Assembly (NCBI GenBank): GCA_016220035.1
Contig: JACRIO010000154.1
Coordinates: 1-36,634, forward strand
DNA length: 36,634 nucleotides
Origin: Planctomycetota bacterium
GTDB lineage: Bacteria > Planctomycetota > UBA1135 > GCA-002686595
Direction of reading: 5' to 3'
The notes below the pieces were generated by a model. The model was not told the DNA's origin. It searched no databases and saw nothing but the letters and a program-made list of their open reading frames with translations. The translations under genes and the position numbers were made by a program. Below, in pieces: positions 17,755 through 27,408 of this stretch; position 1 is the stretch's first letter, and the number at the start of each line of letters is the position of its first letter.

Positions 17755-18375
17755 GGCGTGAATCGGGTCGGGGGGGTCGGGGATCGCGACCGCGCTCCAG
17801 CGCGACGAGTCGCTTCCAGGGGGGATCCAGCGGGCGGACTCCCGCTGGAACCGCCCGCTCCAGAGGTGTCCCCGACGCGCACCTCGATTTCAGGCTTTCT
17901 CCCCGAGATGCGCCGGTTCGCGTCGAGTTCCTCGCGGCGCACCTCGGCCGGGAGCGCGTGCGGCCGACCGCCGCCCCAGCCGGCGGTGCTGTTCGCCCTC
18001 GAGACGGCGATCCAGGAGCAGACGACGCCAGGGTCGTCGAGGAGGAAGGCGCGAGGGTCCGCGATGCCGCGGCGGCGCGCGTGCGCAGGACCGCGCGCCG
18101 ACGGGGTGACGGAAGGAGTCGGCTCGACGCCATGAGCGGGTCGAGGGCCGCGAGGCCACCCGTGACGACGCCGAGCACGAGCCACAGCTAGGAGTTGCAC
18201 ACGTTGCGGCGCATGCGCGCGACGTCGCCGTCCTCATCGTGCGCTCACGACGTGCGCACGGGGAGCGAGCGCATTCCGATCCAGACCGCGGTCGGACGCT
18301 CCTCCCGCGCCCGCGCCGCGCTCGACCGCCCTTGGGATGCCGCTATGCTCTGCGCCTCGTCCCCCGGAGGCCCGC

Positions 18376-18684
18376 TTGATCACCCACGTCGTACTGCTGC
18401 GTGTGCAGGAATCCGTCCCCGCGAAGGAGGTCGAGCGCGTCTTCGGCGCCATCGGCGCGTTGAAGGCGCGGATCCCAGGGATCCTCGCGTATTCGTGGGG
18501 GCCGTATTCGTCGCCCGAGGGTCTGCACAAGGGCTTCACGCACGGCTTCGTGATGACGTTCACCGATGCCGCGGCGCGCGACGGCTACCTGTCGCACTCC
18601 GAGCACGAGGTCGTGAAGGGGAGGGTGCTCGCGATCCTCGATGGCGGGCTCGACGGCGTGATCGCGTTCGACTACGCGAGTTGA
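18376..18684 (+). CDS. Dabb (stress-responsive A/B barrel) domain protein
   Basis: TTG start with ggagg ~7 nt upstream; LITHVVLLRVQESVPAKEVERVFGAIGALKARIPGILAYSWGPYSSPEGLHKGFTHGFVMTFTDAAARDGYLSHSEHEVVK. Confidence 0.85.
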   Translation: MITHVVLLRVQESVPAKEVERVFGAIGALKARIPGILAYSWGPYSSPEGLHKGFTHGFVMTFTDAAARDGYLSHSEHEVVKGRVLAILDGGLDGVIAFDYAS

Positions 18685-18756
18685 GCTGCGGCCCGTGCGC
18701 CGTGCGCCGGACGAGCGCGCGCGGCGCGAGTGTCTTGCTCGTCTCGCGAGCTCCGC

Positions 18757-21700
18757 ATGCACTCCTTCGCGCGTATCGTCCTCGCCTTCGTGTTCCTCGT
18801 GGGCTGCAGTACGTTCGAGCCGACGCCCGCTCGGCGAGTCCAGTCGCCGGCACGCTCTGCATCGGCGGTCGCGTTCGAGCGCTGCGAGCTGTCGCGTGAA
18901 TTCACCTGCGAGGGCGCCACGTTCGCCGACCTCGATCGCGACGGCGACCAGGACGTGATCGCCGGGCCCTGGTGGTACGAGGGTCCGCGATGGACGACGC
19001 GCCACGCGCTCTACGCGCCGAAACCGTTCGACCCCGCGGGCTACTCCGACGCGTTCTTCGCGTGGCCCTTCGACGTCGATCGCGACGGCTGGACCGACGT
19101 CGTCACCGTCGGGTTCCCGGGCAAGGAGGCGTTCTGGCACCGGAACGCGCTCGCCGCGAGGGACGCGCGCGACGCGGCTTGGGAGCGCGTTCTGATCGCG
19201 CCGGAGGTCGACAACGAGTCGCCCGCGTTCACCGACCTCACGGGCGACGGCCGTCCCGAGCTCGTCTTCCACACCGGCGGGCGCTTCGGCTGGGCGGAGC
19301 CCGTGAAGACCGACCCGCGCGCGCCGTGGACGTTCCACGCGCTCTCCGAGAAGCTCGACATCGGCCGCTTCACGCACGGTCTCGGCGTCGGCGACGTCAG
19401 CGGCGACGGGCGCGCGGACGTCCTGTGGAAAGAGGGTTGGTTCGAGCAGCCCGCGACGCTCGCGGGCGATCCCGTCTGGACGTTCCACGCTTTCCGCTTC
19501 AGCGACCGCGAGGGCGGCGCGCAGATGCTCGTGCACGACGTCGACGGCGACGGCGACCAGGACGTGATCACGTCGCTCGCGGCGCACCACTTCGGGTTGT
19601 CCTGGTTCGAGAACACGCCCTTCGCGCGCCAGGACGGCGGCGTGAGCTTCGTCGAGCACCGCTTCATGGACGACACGCCGGCGAAGAGCCCGCACGGCGC
19701 GTGCTTCGCCGAGCTCCACGCGCTCGACCTCGCGGACGTGAACGGCGACGGGCTCCAGGACGTCGTCACGGGGAAACGCTGGTGGGCGCACGGCGCGACG
19801 GGCGATCCCCAGCCGGGCTCGAAGCCCGAGGTGTGGTGGTTCGAGCTCGCGCGCGGTCCCAACGGCGTCGATTTCGTGCCGCACGAAGCCGACGAAGCGA
19901 GCGGAGTGGGGACGCAGGTCGTCACGGGCGACGTCGACCGCGACGGGCGCTGCGACGTCGTGATCGGCAACAAACGCGGCGCGTTCGTGCTCCTGCAGCG
20001 CACGCCGGAGGAGTTGAAGGCGAACGCCGCGCGCGCGCCGTCCGCGGCGAGCACGGCGCTCGCGGCCGAGGTGGACGCGCCGAGTTCCGCTTCGCCCGGC
20101 ACGCAGCCCGTGGGCCACGACAACCTCGACTTCGAGAAGGGCGACCTTTCCGGTTGGACCGCGAGCGGCGACGCGTTCGCCGATCAACCGATCCGCGGCG
20201 ACACCGTGAAGGCGCGCGGCCGCGAGCCGAGCCTGCACGCGGGCGAGTTCTGGATCGGCGGCTTCGAGAAGCACGGCGACGCGCCGACCGGCACGCTGAC
20301 GTCGAAGGCGTTCCGCTGCGAACAGCCGTGGGCGAGCTTCCTCGTCGGCGGCGGTGCGAGCCGCGCGACGCGCGTCGAAATCGTGCTCTCCGAGGAAGAG
20401 CGCGTGCTCTTCGAAACGAGCGGCGCGAACTACGAGTCGATGCAGCGCGTCGTCGTGGATCTGCACGGAGCGGTGGGCAAGGACCTCCTCTTGCGCCTCG
20501 TCGACGACGCAACGGGCGGTTGGGGCCACCTCGACTTCGACGACTTCCGCTTCCACGCGACGAAGCCGACCTTCGCGCTGCCCGCGGGCGTGCCCGCGAT
20601 CCTCCCGATGGACGGCGTGGCGCACGCGGGCCTCGCGCCGCAGGCGGCCGTGAAGGCGATGACGACGCGCGACGGTTTCCACGTCGAGCTCGTCGCCGCC
20701 GAGCCCGACGTCCACCAGCCGGTCGCGTTCACGTTCGACGCGCGAGGCCGCCTGTGGGTCGCGGAGGCGTTCACCTATCCCCAGCGCGCCGACGGCGACT
20801 GGAACGCGGGCAAGGACGACGTCGTCGTGTTCGAGGATCGCGACGCGAACGGTTCCTACGAGACGCGCACGGTCTTCCTCGACCACTTGAACCTCGTGAG
20901 CGGTCTCGAGGTCGGCTTCGGCGGCGTGTGGATCGGCGCGGCGCCGTACCTGCTCTTCGTCCCTGATCGGGACGGCGACCTCGTGCCCGACGGTCCGCCG
21001 CAGAAGTTGCTCGACGGTTTCGGGCACGAGGACACGCACGAGACGCTGAACGCCTTCACCTGGGGGCCCGACGGTTGGCTTTACGGCTGCCACGGCGTTT
21101 TCACGCACTCGAAGGTCGGCGCGCCGGGCACGAAGGACGCGGAGCGCGTTCCGCTCGACGCGGGCGTGTGGCGCTATCACCCGACGCACAAGACGTTCGA
21201 GGTCTTCGCGTGGGGCACGTCGAACCCGTGGGGCGTCGACTTCGACGATCAGGGACAGGCGTTCATCACCGCGTGCGTCATCCCGCACCTGTGGCACGTG
21301 ATCCAGGGCGCGCGTTACGAGCGGCAGGGCGGCGCGCACTTCGACAAGTACTTGATGGGCGAGATCGGCACGATCGCGGATCACCGCCACTTCCTCGGCG
21401 ACACTCCGCATGGCGGGAACCTGCGCTCGAACTCCGTCGGTGGAGGACACGCGCACTGCGGTCTGTGCTGCTACCTCGGCGACGCGTTTCCTAAGGAGTA
21501 CAGGAACGCGCTCCTCTTCGGGAACATCCACGGCAACCGCCTGAACATGGACGTGGTGGAGCGCGCGGGCTCGGGCTTCGTCGGGCGCCACGCGCCGGAC
21601 TTCCTGCTCGCGAACGATCAGTGGTTCCGTGCGATCGCGATGAAGCAGGGACCCGACGGCGCCGTGTACGTGATCGATTGGTACGACAAGCAGGCGTGCC

Positions 21701-24027
21701 ACGAGACGCACCCGGAGATCTGGGACCGCACCAACGGGCGCATCTACCGTGTGCGGTACGGCGACTCCGCGCCGCGCCGCGTCGATTTGACGCAGCTCTC
21801 AAGCCGCGCGCTCGTCGAGCTGCAGACGAGCCGCGACGAGTGGACCGTGCGCCAGGCGCGCAAGCTCCTCCAGGAGCGCGGGCCCGATCCCGCGGTCCAA
21901 CGCGAGCTGCGCGACCAGCTCGCGAAGGCGAAGGGCGACGAGCCGCGCGAGCTCCGCGCGTTGTGGGCCCTGCACGCGGTCGGCGGCTTCAGTGAGACGT
22001 TCGCGCGCGTGCTCTTCGCGTCCGGAAGCGAATCCGTGCGCGCTTGGGCCGTGCAGCTCGCGCTCGAGGACCGCGCGGCCGACCCGGCGACGGTGACGGA
22101 GCTCGCGCGGCGCGCCGACAAGGACGCTTCGCCGCGCGTGCGGCTCTACGTCGCGTCCGCGCTGCAGCGTCTGCCGCTCGAGCAACGCTGGGGCATCGCC
22201 GAGGCGCTCCTCGCGCGCGGCGAGGACGCAGGCGACGCGAACCTGCCCTTGATGCTCGGTTTCGCGATCGAACCGCTCGTCGCCGCCGATCCCGAGAAGG
22301 CACTCGCGCTCGTGCCGCGCGCCAAGCTCGAGAGCGTCGCGCGCTTCGTCGTGCGGCGCGCGGCGGGCGAGGTGAAGCTCCACGCGGCGCTCGTGCAGGC
22401 TCTGTCGGGCGAAAACGACGGTGCGCGGCGCGCATGGATGCTCGAGGAGGTGCTCGCGGGCCTCGCGGAGCAGCGCGAGCTCGCCGAACCCGCGGGATGG
22501 AGCGCGCTCGCCGAACGCTGGAGTGCCTCCGGCGACGCGAAGCTCGCGGAGCTCGTCCAGCGCGTGTCGATCGCGTTCGGGTCGCGCGCGGCGTTCCCCG
22601 AGCTCAGGAAGCGCCTCGCGGACGTGAAGGAGAAGCCGGCGCGCCGCCGTGAAGCGCTCGACGCGCTCGTGCGCGGCAAGGACGTGGAGACGGCACCGAT
22701 CCTGCGCGCGCTGCTCGACGACGCGGCATTGCGCGGACCGGCGCTGCGCGCGCTCGCGAACTACGACGACGCGGCGTCGGCCGAGCGCGTGCTCGCGCGG
22801 TACGCGGGCTTCGGCGTGGAGGAGCGCCGCGACGCGCTGAACACGCTCTCCGCGCGCGCGAGCTCGGCGCGGAAGCTGCTCGACGCCGTCGCGGACGGAC
22901 GCGTGCCGCGCACGGACCTCGGTGCGTTCGTCGTGCGCGCGCTCCAGAACCTCGGCGACGCGGCGCTCACGGCGCGACTGAAGGAGGTGTGGGGCGAGGT
23001 GCGCTCGACGAACGATGCGAAGGCGAAGCGCATCGCGGAGCTCCAGCCGGTGCTCGGCCCCGACGCGCTGAAGGCCGCGGACCTGCCGCGCGGCCGCGAG
23101 GTCTTCGCGCGCACGTGCGAGCAGTGCCACACGCTCTTCGGGACGGGCGGCAAGGTCGGTCCCGACATCACGGGCTCGAACCGCGCCGACCTCGCGTACC
23201 TACTCGCGAACGTCGTCGATCCCAATGCCGTCGTGCCGAAGGACTACCTCGCGACGAACGTGTTCCTGAAGGACGAACGCGTCGCGAGCGGCCTCCTCGT
23301 GTCGCAGACCGACTCGTCGATCACGCTGGCGACCGAGAACGACACACTCGTGATCGCGAAGAACGACGTCGAGGAGATGAAGCTCACGAACCTGTCGACG
23401 ATGCCCGAGGGCCTGCTCGACGCGCTCCCCGCCGACGACGTGCGCGACCTCGTCGCGTACCTGGAGAGCCCGATCCAGACCCCGATGCGCGCCACCGCGG
23501 CGAACGTGAAGCGCTTCTTCGACGGGAAGAGCCTCGCGGGTTGGAAGGGCGCGGGGTGCTGGAGCGTGGAAGGCGGGGAGATCGTGGGCCGGACGAAGGG
23601 CCTCGACCACAACGAGTTCCTCGTGAACGAGCTCGACCTCGGCGACTTCCGCCTCGAGCTCGACGTGCGCCTCGTCGGCGACGTGGGCAACTCGGGCGTC
23701 CAGTTCCGCACGCGCGCCTTGGACGGCGGCGAGGTCGCGGGCGACCAGGCCGACGTCGGTCCGGGCTGGTGGGGCAAGCTCTACGAGGAGCACGGCCGCG
23801 GCGTGCTCGCGGAGAACGACTGCGAGTCGAAGGTGACGAAGGACGGCTGGAACCACTACGCGATCGAAGCGCGCGGTTCGCGCGTACGCACGTGGATCAA
23901 CGGCTCCGCGTGCGTCGACCTCGACGATCCCAAGGGCGCGCGCCGCGGCGTGATCGCGCTCCAACTCCACTCGGGCGGCGCGACGGAGGTGCGCTTTCGG
24001 AACTTGCGGCTCGAGCTCATCCCGTGA
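18757..24027 (+). CDS. Multidomain lipoprotein: FG-GAP/VCBS-like repeats, PVC-type heme-binding/membrane-bound dehydrogenase region, HEAT-like repeats, cytochrome c (CxxCH), DUF1080
   Basis: MHSFARIVLAFVFLVGCSTFEP lipobox; DLDRDGDQDVIAGPWWYEGP repeats; DGFHVELVAAEPDVHQPVAFTFDARGRLWVAEAFTYP; RGREVFARTCEQCHTLFGTGGKVGPDITGS; FFDGKSLAGWKGAGCWSVEGGEIVGRT...GNSGVQFRTRAL (DUF1080). Confidence 0.9.
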   Translation: MHSFARIVLAFVFLVGCSTFEPTPARRVQSPARSASAVAFERCELSREFTCEGATFADLDRDGDQDVIAGPWWYEGPRWTTRHALYAPKPFDPAGYSDAFFAWPFDVDRDGWTDVVTVGFPGKEAFWHRNALAARDARDAAWERVLIAPEVDNESPAFTDLTGDGRPELVFHTGGRFGWAEPVKTDPRAPWTFHALSEKLDIGRFTHGLGVGDVSGDGRADVLWKEGWFEQPATLAGDPVWTFHAFRFSDREGGAQMLVHDVDGDGDQDVITSLAAHHFGLSWFENTPFARQDGGVSFVEHRFMDDTPAKSPHGACFAELHALDLADVNGDGLQDVVTGKRWWAHGATGDPQPGSKPEVWWFELARGPNGVDFVPHEADEASGVGTQVVTGDVDRDGRCDVVIGNKRGAFVLLQRTPEELKANAARAPSAASTALAAEVDAPSSASPGTQPVGHDNLDFEKGDLSGWTASGDAFADQPIRGDTVKARGREPSLHAGEFWIGGFEKHGDAPTGTLTSKAFRCEQPWASFLVGGGASRATRVEIVLSEEERVLFETSGANYESMQRVVVDLHGAVGKDLLLRLVDDATGGWGHLDFDDFRFHATKPTFALPAGVPAILPMDGVAHAGLAPQAAVKAMTTRDGFHVELVAAEPDVHQPVAFTFDARGRLWVAEAFTYPQRADGDWNAGKDDVVVFEDRDANGSYETRTVFLDHLNLVSGLEVGFGGVWIGAAPYLLFVPDRDGDLVPDGPPQKLLDGFGHEDTHETLNAFTWGPDGWLYGCHGVFTHSKVGAPGTKDAERVPLDAGVWRYHPTHKTFEVFAWGTSNPWGVDFDDQGQAFITACVIPHLWHVIQGARYERQGGAHFDKYLMGEIGTIADHRHFLGDTPHGGNLRSNSVGGGHAHCGLCCYLGDAFPKEYRNALLFGNIHGNRLNMDVVERAGSGFVGRHAPDFLLANDQWFRAIAMKQGPDGAVYVIDWYDKQACHETHPEIWDRTNGRIYRVRYGDSAPRRVDLTQLSSRALVELQTSRDEWTVRQARKLLQERGPDPAVQRELRDQLAKAKGDEPRELRALWALHAVGGFSETFARVLFASGSESVRAWAVQLALEDRAADPATVTELARRADKDASPRVRLYVASALQRLPLEQRWGIAEALLARGEDAGDANLPLMLGFAIEPLVAADPEKALALVPRAKLESVARFVVRRAAGEVKLHAALVQALSGENDGARRAWMLEEVLAGLAEQRELAEPAGWSALAERWSASGDAKLAELVQRVSIAFGSRAAFPELRKRLADVKEKPARRREALDALVRGKDVETAPILRALLDDAALRGPALRALANYDDAASAERVLARYAGFGVEERRDALNTLSARASSARKLLDAVADGRVPRTDLGAFVVRALQNLGDAALTARLKEVWGEVRSTNDAKAKRIAELQPVLGPDALKAADLPRGREVFARTCEQCHTLFGTGGKVGPDITGSNRADLAYLLANVVDPNAVVPKDYLATNVFLKDERVASGLLVSQTDSSITLATENDTLVIAKNDVEEMKLTNLSTMPEGLLDALPADDVRDLVAYLESPIQTPMRATAANVKRFFDGKSLAGWKGAGCWSVEGGEIVGRTKGLDHNEFLVNELDLGDFRLELDVRLVGDVGNSGVQFRTRALDGGEVAGDQADVGPGWWGKLYEEHGRGVLAENDCESKVTKDGWNHYAIEARGSRVRTWINGSACVDLDDPKGARRGVIALQLHSGGATEVRFRNLRLELIP

Positions 24028-24061
24028 CTCGGGTCAAGGGTGTCACCGGGGCCAGCAGCCG

Positions 24062-25261
24062 TCAGGTCGCGGAGAACCAGTGCTCGGGGGGACTCGTGAG
24101 GAACTCCTCGAGCGGCACTCCTCCCGATCCGACGAGCAAGGAGCGTGTGCCTGGATTGCGCTCGGCGAACGCTCCCATTCCACGATTCGATTTGCGTGGT
24201 CGCCCGCTCTTGACCTCGATCGCCACGTGCTGGTCGCCGCGGCTCATCACGAAGTCGACCTCGAGGTCGCGCTCCCGCCAATACGTGACCTCGATCGTGC
24301 TGCCGGCCGTGCCGTTGACGAGGTGCGCGCCGACCGCGGACTCGACGAGGCGTCCCCAGGCTTCGGGCTTGGCTCTCCAATCCGCCGGGGCATGCGGGCC
24401 CTGGGCCGTGATGAGCGCGTTGTTCAGCGCGAGCAGTTTCGGCGTCGAGGCTCGCGCGCGCACCTCGCTCACCGTGAATTTCGAGAGCGGCGTGACGAGA
24501 CCCGCGCCCGACAAGAGCTGGAGGTAGTGGGCGATCGTGCTGGCGTTACCCGCCTCCTGCAGTGTTCCGAGCATCTTGTTGTAGGAGAGCTCCTGCCCGG
24601 AGTACCTGCATGCGAGCGCGAACACCTGTCGAAGGAGCGCGGGCTTGTCGACGCGCACCATGAGCAGCACGTCGCGGCTCAGCGTGGTCTCGATCAGTGC
24701 ATCGCGGATGTAGCGCGCCCAGCGTTCGGGCTCGGGCACGAGCGCGGCAGCTCCCGGATAGCCCCCGAAGGCAAGGTACGTGTCGAGATCCCATCCGAAC
24801 TCCGCGCGCATCTCCTCGAACGTCCAGTGCGTGACGCGTAGGATTTCGAAACGCCCGGCGAGGCTCTCGCTCAACCCGGCTTGCACGAGCAGCGGCGCCG
24901 AACCGAGAAGCACCACCTTCAATGGGATCTTGTGACGCGCGTCCTCGTCCCAGAGGAGCTTGACGATCTCGGACCAGCCCGGGAGCTTCTGCACTTCGTC
25001 GAGGACGAGCACTGCGTTCGAGTGCTTTCTCGCGAGGGCGCGTCCGATCTCCCAGTGCTCTTGGATCCAGCCTTCCTCCCGCAAGCCTGGTGCATCCGCG
25101 GTGACGTAGTGGTGCGGAGCGCCGAGTCGTTCGAGCGCGGCGTGGGTCGCCGTCGTCTTCCCGACCTGGCGAGGCCCGAAGAGCACCTGGAGGAAGCGGC
25201 GCGGCTCCCGGAGCCGGGTGATCAACGTACCTTCGATCTGGCGGGCGATCATGGGGCCCAC
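24062..25261 (-). CDS. AAA ATPase with DUF4143-type C-terminus
   Basis: MIARQIEGTLITRLREPRRFLQVLFGPRQVGKTTATHAALERLG (Walker A), ...NAVLVLDEVQKLPGWSEIVKLLWDED (Walker B), C-terminal TYWRERDLEVDFVMSRGDQHVAIEVKSGR. GTG at 25261 or ATG at 25252. Confidence 0.92.
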   Translation of the reverse strand: MGPMIARQIEGTLITRLREPRRFLQVLFGPRQVGKTTATHAALERLGAPHHYVTADAPGLREEGWIQEHWEIGRALARKHSNAVLVLDEVQKLPGWSEIVKLLWDEDARHKIPLKVVLLGSAPLLVQAGLSESLAGRFEILRVTHWTFEEMRAEFGWDLDTYLAFGGYPGAAALVPEPERWARYIRDALIETTLSRDVLLMVRVDKPALLRQVFALACRYSGQELSYNKMLGTLQEAGNASTIAHYLQLLSGAGLVTPLSKFTVSEVRARASTPKLLALNNALITAQGPHAPADWRAKPEAWGRLVESAVGAHLVNGTAGSTIEVTYWRERDLEVDFVMSRGDQHVAIEVKSGRPRKSNRGMGAFAERNPGTRSLLVGSGGVPLEEFLTSPPEHWFSAT

Positions 25262-25268
25262 ACAGAAT

Positions 25269-25284
25269 GTTCAGTGTACTGAAC
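25269..25284. promoter_or_regulatory. Short palindrome immediately upstream of the DUF4143 ATPase gene; candidate operator
   Basis: gttcagt-gt-actgaac, 7-bp arms, 7 nt upstream of the GTG start. Confidence 0.5.
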
Positions 25285-25421
25285 GTTTTGTAGTGCCTTC
25301 TCCAAACCATTGAAATGAAACGGGTTCGGATCGGCGCTCACTTGCATGTCGACTGCTCCCACCCCCTCGTGCACCCCCAGGCCGCACGCCCGGGGAGTGG
25401 AGGACGGCCCCTGGAAGCACC

Positions 25422-27263
25422 TCAACGCGGCGCGTTCTGCAGTCGCGCCGCCGCGCGGCGGTGTTCCTCCGCGCACGCCGGGTCGCGTAGCTCCACGCAA
25501 AGCTCGGCGAGGAACGCGTGCAGGTCGCCGCGCGCCGGGGCGATCACGAGCGCCGCCTCGACCTCGCGGCGCGCGCCGACGAGGTCCTGCTTCCCGATCA
25601 AAGCGCGTGCGATGAACGCGTGCGTGTCGGGGTCGTTCGGGTCCTGCGCGAGCGCCTCGCGGAAGAGCGCGATGCCCTCGTCGTAGCGGCCTTGCGCGCA
25701 GAGCATGCCGGCGAGGTTCTCGCGCGTCTCGCGGGAGCCGGGCGCGAGCTCCAGTGCTTCACGGAACGCGCGCTCGGCGACGTCGAGCTGGTTCTCGGCG
25801 GCGGCGCGCGTTCCGCGCTGGAAGAGCTCGTCCGCGCGTCGGGCGCGGAGCTCCGCCTCGCCATGACCGAGCTGCGTCGCGTGCTGCTCGACGACCTTGT
25901 CGACGTGCACCCACGCGCGCCACGCCACGACGCCCGCGAGCGGCACGAGCACGAGGCCGAACACGAGGCCGGGCGCCTGCAGCGCGCCGTTCGCGCGCAG
26001 CGGCAGCTTCTGGACGAGCACGTTGGGTCGAAGGAGCATCCGCACGCCCTGCACGGCGGCGTAGGCGAACATCGCCGACAGCGCGAGCGCGAACAGGAAC
26101 GGGAAGTCGATCGCCGCGGCCCCCGGCAGTCCGACGGGGATGTGCTGGTCGCGGATGCCGAAGAGCGCCACGAGGAACACGAGCGCGAGCAGTGTCTCCT
26201 CGCCGAGCGAGTACTCGCTCCTCCGTTGCTGCTTGCCGCGGAACGGCAGCGCCACGAGGAGCGAGATGGCCGTGAGCGCGAGCACGAGCTTCCACTCGAA
26301 GTCGCTGCGGCCCGTGTTCGACGCGAGGAACGCCGCCTGCGCGAAGAGGAAGAACACCGCGAGCACGAAGAAGCGCGCGAGCGGTCCGCGCTCCGCCGGT
26401 TTCGTCGGCGCGACCGCCGTCCGCCGCCGCGCGAACAACGCCGGCGCGCCGAGGCCGACGTAGAGCGCATTCGTCGGGCACACGCTGACGCAGTCCATGC
26501 ACTTCATGCAGCTCGGATCGACGACCGCCTTCCAGTCGCGCACCTCCTCGTGCACCTTGACGTTCGACGTGCAGACCGCCGTGCAGTGTCCGCACCCGTG
26601 GCACGCATCCGTCACGCGGATGCGCGCGGGCGCGAGCTGATCCACGACGCCGAAGATGCCGCCGTACGGACACGCGTAGGAGCAAAAGCCCTTCGCGCCG
26701 AGGAACCACACGATCCAGCCGCCGGCGAGGAGCAACGTGAGCAACGCGGTGAGCCAGTTCGGAAACGTCGCCCAGAAGCTCACCGTCGTGAGCTGCACCG
26801 AGGGTTCCTCGAGCCCGATGCCCTGCAGGAGCCGGAACACGATCGGCGTGAGGAACATGTAGACGCACGCGAGCCACGGCACCCACCCGAGCACGCCGAG
26901 GTCGACGTGCCGCGCGCGGATCCCGACCTTCTTCAACAGCCACGACGCCCCGTCCTGCACCGCGACGATGTGGCACGCCCAGCCGCACACCCAGCGTCCG
27001 AACACGAGCGTGCTCAGGATCGCCGCCGCGAAGAAGAGGAACCCGGGGTTGATCACGCCCTCCTTCGCGAAGGCCATGCTCTCGGAGGGTTCGATGGGCG
27101 CGATCGTCGTCCCCTGGACGAGCCACTGCACGAGGTGCGCGACGATCGCGAGGTTCACGACCACGAGCACGAGCGCACGCCACTTCCCCACGCGCGACTT
27201 CCGGATGCGCGTCCCGGGTTGGAGCTCCCGCTCGGTCGCGGGTGTGTTGCACTCGGTCTTCAT
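25422..27263 (-). CDS. NapH/MauN-like polytopic 4Fe-4S ferredoxin protein with C-terminal TPR region
   Basis: VFGRWVCGWACHIVAVQD; KGFCSYACPYGGIFGVVD; CHGCGHCTAVCTSNVKV; CMKCMDCVSVCPTNALYVG; C-terminal TPR-like AERAFREALELAPGSRETRENLAGMLCAQGRYDEGIALFREALAQDPNDPDTHAFIARAL. Confidence 0.9.
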   Translation of the reverse strand: MKTECNTPATERELQPGTRIRKSRVGKWRALVLVVVNLAIVAHLVQWLVQGTTIAPIEPSESMAFAKEGVINPGFLFFAAAILSTLVFGRWVCGWACHIVAVQDGASWLLKKVGIRARHVDLGVLGWVPWLACVYMFLTPIVFRLLQGIGLEEPSVQLTTVSFWATFPNWLTALLTLLLAGGWIVWFLGAKGFCSYACPYGGIFGVVDQLAPARIRVTDACHGCGHCTAVCTSNVKVHEEVRDWKAVVDPSCMKCMDCVSVCPTNALYVGLGAPALFARRRTAVAPTKPAERGPLARFFVLAVFFLFAQAAFLASNTGRSDFEWKLVLALTAISLLVALPFRGKQQRRSEYSLGEETLLALVFLVALFGIRDQHIPVGLPGAAAIDFPFLFALALSAMFAYAAVQGVRMLLRPNVLVQKLPLRANGALQAPGLVFGLVLVPLAGVVAWRAWVHVDKVVEQHATQLGHGEAELRARRADELFQRGTRAAAENQLDVAERAFREALELAPGSRETRENLAGMLCAQGRYDEGIALFREALAQDPNDPDTHAFIARALIGKQDLVGARREVEAALVIAPARGDLHAFLAELCVELRDPACAEEHRRAAARLQNAPR

Positions 27264-27338
27264 CTCGGTCGGGGCCCCATGGCTCGACGGCGCATCGTAG
27301 CCTCCCGCCGCGGGCCGCCGATGCCGCGCGCGCCCACG

Positions 27339-27372
27339 AAAACAGCCCGGCGCCGCTTGCGCGACGCCGGGC
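27339..27372 (-). terminator. Rho-independent terminator-like hairpin for gene 27409..29145
   Basis: gcccggcg (27345-27352) ... cgccgggc (27365-27372), preceded on + by gaaaac, so on the minus strand the stem is followed by gttttc. Confidence 0.65.
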
Positions 27373-27408
27373 CTCGAGATCCGGTTACAGGTTCCGCGCC
27401 GGGTCAGG

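Noticed and set aside
17755-18240. Possible frameshifted short CDS on the minus strand (WLVLGVVTGGLAALDPLMAS... in one frame, DPRAFLLDDPGVVCSWIAVSRANSTAGWGGGRPHALPAEVRREELDANRR... in another)
   Set aside because: Protein-like in pieces but split over frames with an upstream stop; no family recognised, so neither a CDS nor a pseudogene can be supported.
18343-21711. 1122-aa minus-strand ORF opposite the PVC-type lipoprotein
   Set aside because: Shadow ORF; Arg/Val/His-rich without domain motifs; the opposite strand is well-supported coding sequence.
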